In this document: in pieces, positions 58,792 through 58,992 of the stretch | Position numbering within the stretch: position 1 is the first letter of the stretch | How the letters are laid out: each line of letters opens with the position of its first letter | DNA from: Propionibacteriaceae bacterium | GTDB taxonomy: Bacteria > Actinomycetota > Actinomycetes > Propionibacteriales > Propionibacteriaceae | Length of the DNA stretch: 58,992 nucleotides | NCBI GenBank assembly: GCA_031272505.1 | Contig: JAISTQ010000022.1 | Coordinates: 1-58,992 of the forward strand | Direction: 5' to 3' | Position numbers and translations under genes: made by a program | The notes under the pieces: generated by a model | Told to the model about the DNA's origin: nothing | The model's input: the letters and a program-made list of their open reading frames with translations, nothing else | Databases searched by the model: none

Positions 58792-58992
58792 TCATTTAAC
58801 TTTGACGGTCTTTACCGCGGAGGTCTTGGCGGTGCCATTCTTCGCGGTGGACTTCGGAATGTACTTGGCCTTTACCTTGATCGCCTTGGAGTACTTCTTC
58901 GGCAGGGTGATAACGGTGTTCTTGTTGATCACCTTCACCGTCTTCACCTTCTTGCCGTTCACATACACCGCGATCTTGCCCTTCGCGACCCC
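58792..58992 (-). CDS. C-terminus of a Lys-rich surface protein (5' part outside window)
   Basis: 66 codons open from the right edge to a TGA: KGKIAVYVNGKKVKTVKV, NTVITLPKKYSKAIKVKAKY, then TAKTSAVKTVKVK. This is the same basic beta-domain that ends the GH3 protein (VTLYVAGKKVKSF, LPKKYAKAIKVKAKYTPKSA). It therefore belongs to another large exported protein, with most of the gene beyond the window. A short fragment without a start codon is easily missed by gene finders. Confidence 0.85.
   Translation of the reverse strand, partial: GVAKGKIAVYVNGKKVKTVKVINKNTVITLPKKYSKAIKVKAKYIPKSTAKNGTAKTSAVKTVKVK

Overview
The window is high-GC DNA (roughly 60-65 percent G+C by eye) with the gene content of an actinomycete (Actinomycetota). 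Pointers are the leaderless genes described below, a TAP-type secreted hydrolase, an AlkZ-like winged-helix protein, a LacI-controlled AglEFG-type operon with a GH65 phosphorylase, and very large lysine-tailed Ig-repeat surface proteins without an LPXTG motif. The genus cannot be fixed from the sequence. No rRNA, tRNA, CRISPR array, insertion sequence or replication origin was recognised.

Layout. Positions 1-8023: end of a giant Ig-repeat surface protein, cut by the left edge, that carries a domain resembling an SGNH esterase with its catalytic residues replaced. 8122-8760: RelE/ParE-type toxin with a ribbon-helix-helix antitoxin. 9063-9749: nitroreductase. 9804-10326: two copies of a structured ~87-bp repeat and a structured leader for a secreted GH3 enzyme (10327-15702) with FIVAR repeats and a Lys-rich tail. 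15747-29509: mostly housekeeping genes: glyA, a dihydrolipoamide dehydrogenase, a malonyl/acyl transferase coupled to a rhomboid protease, a Na+/H+ antiporter, a TAP-like hydrolase, a CopZ-like metal chaperone, glmS, dtd and a membrane-anchored PEP-utilising enzyme resembling rifampin phosphotransferase. 29618-35085: a small XRE regulator with a membrane partner, then an RND-type exporter with a ~270-residue coiled-coil insertion, divergent from a TetR regulator. 35095-35601: macrodomain protein.

35600-45800 is an accessory, defence-like region. It holds a third copy of the structured repeat, an 11-unit 10-bp phased repeat array directly upstream of a P-loop ATPase, decayed fragments, a type IIS-like restriction-modification pair of visibly lower GC (double D12-class methyltransferase plus AlwI/FokI-like nuclease), a truncated EVE/PUA-like domain, a frameshifted ABC-F gene behind a short leader ORF and hairpin, and a VbhA-type antitoxin with a truncated Fic partner. 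45287-49171: flavodoxin, two coupled small ORFs, a NarL-type two-component system and an AlkZ-like glycosylase. 49410-56651: a complete alpha-glucoside uptake and phosphorolysis operon (binding protein, two permeases, beta-phosphoglucomutase, GH65 phosphorylase) with its LacI repressor and three matching operators. 56724-58677: VapBC and a saccharopine-dehydrogenase-like protein. The right edge cuts another Lys-rich surface protein on the minus strand.

Across the window, many first genes of transcription units have a TANNNT box 6-7 nt before an ATG or GTG and no Shine-Dalgarno sequence. This indicates widespread leaderless transcription and was used to choose starts. Genes inside operons, and several accessory or regulated genes, instead have clear GGAGG-type ribosome binding sites.
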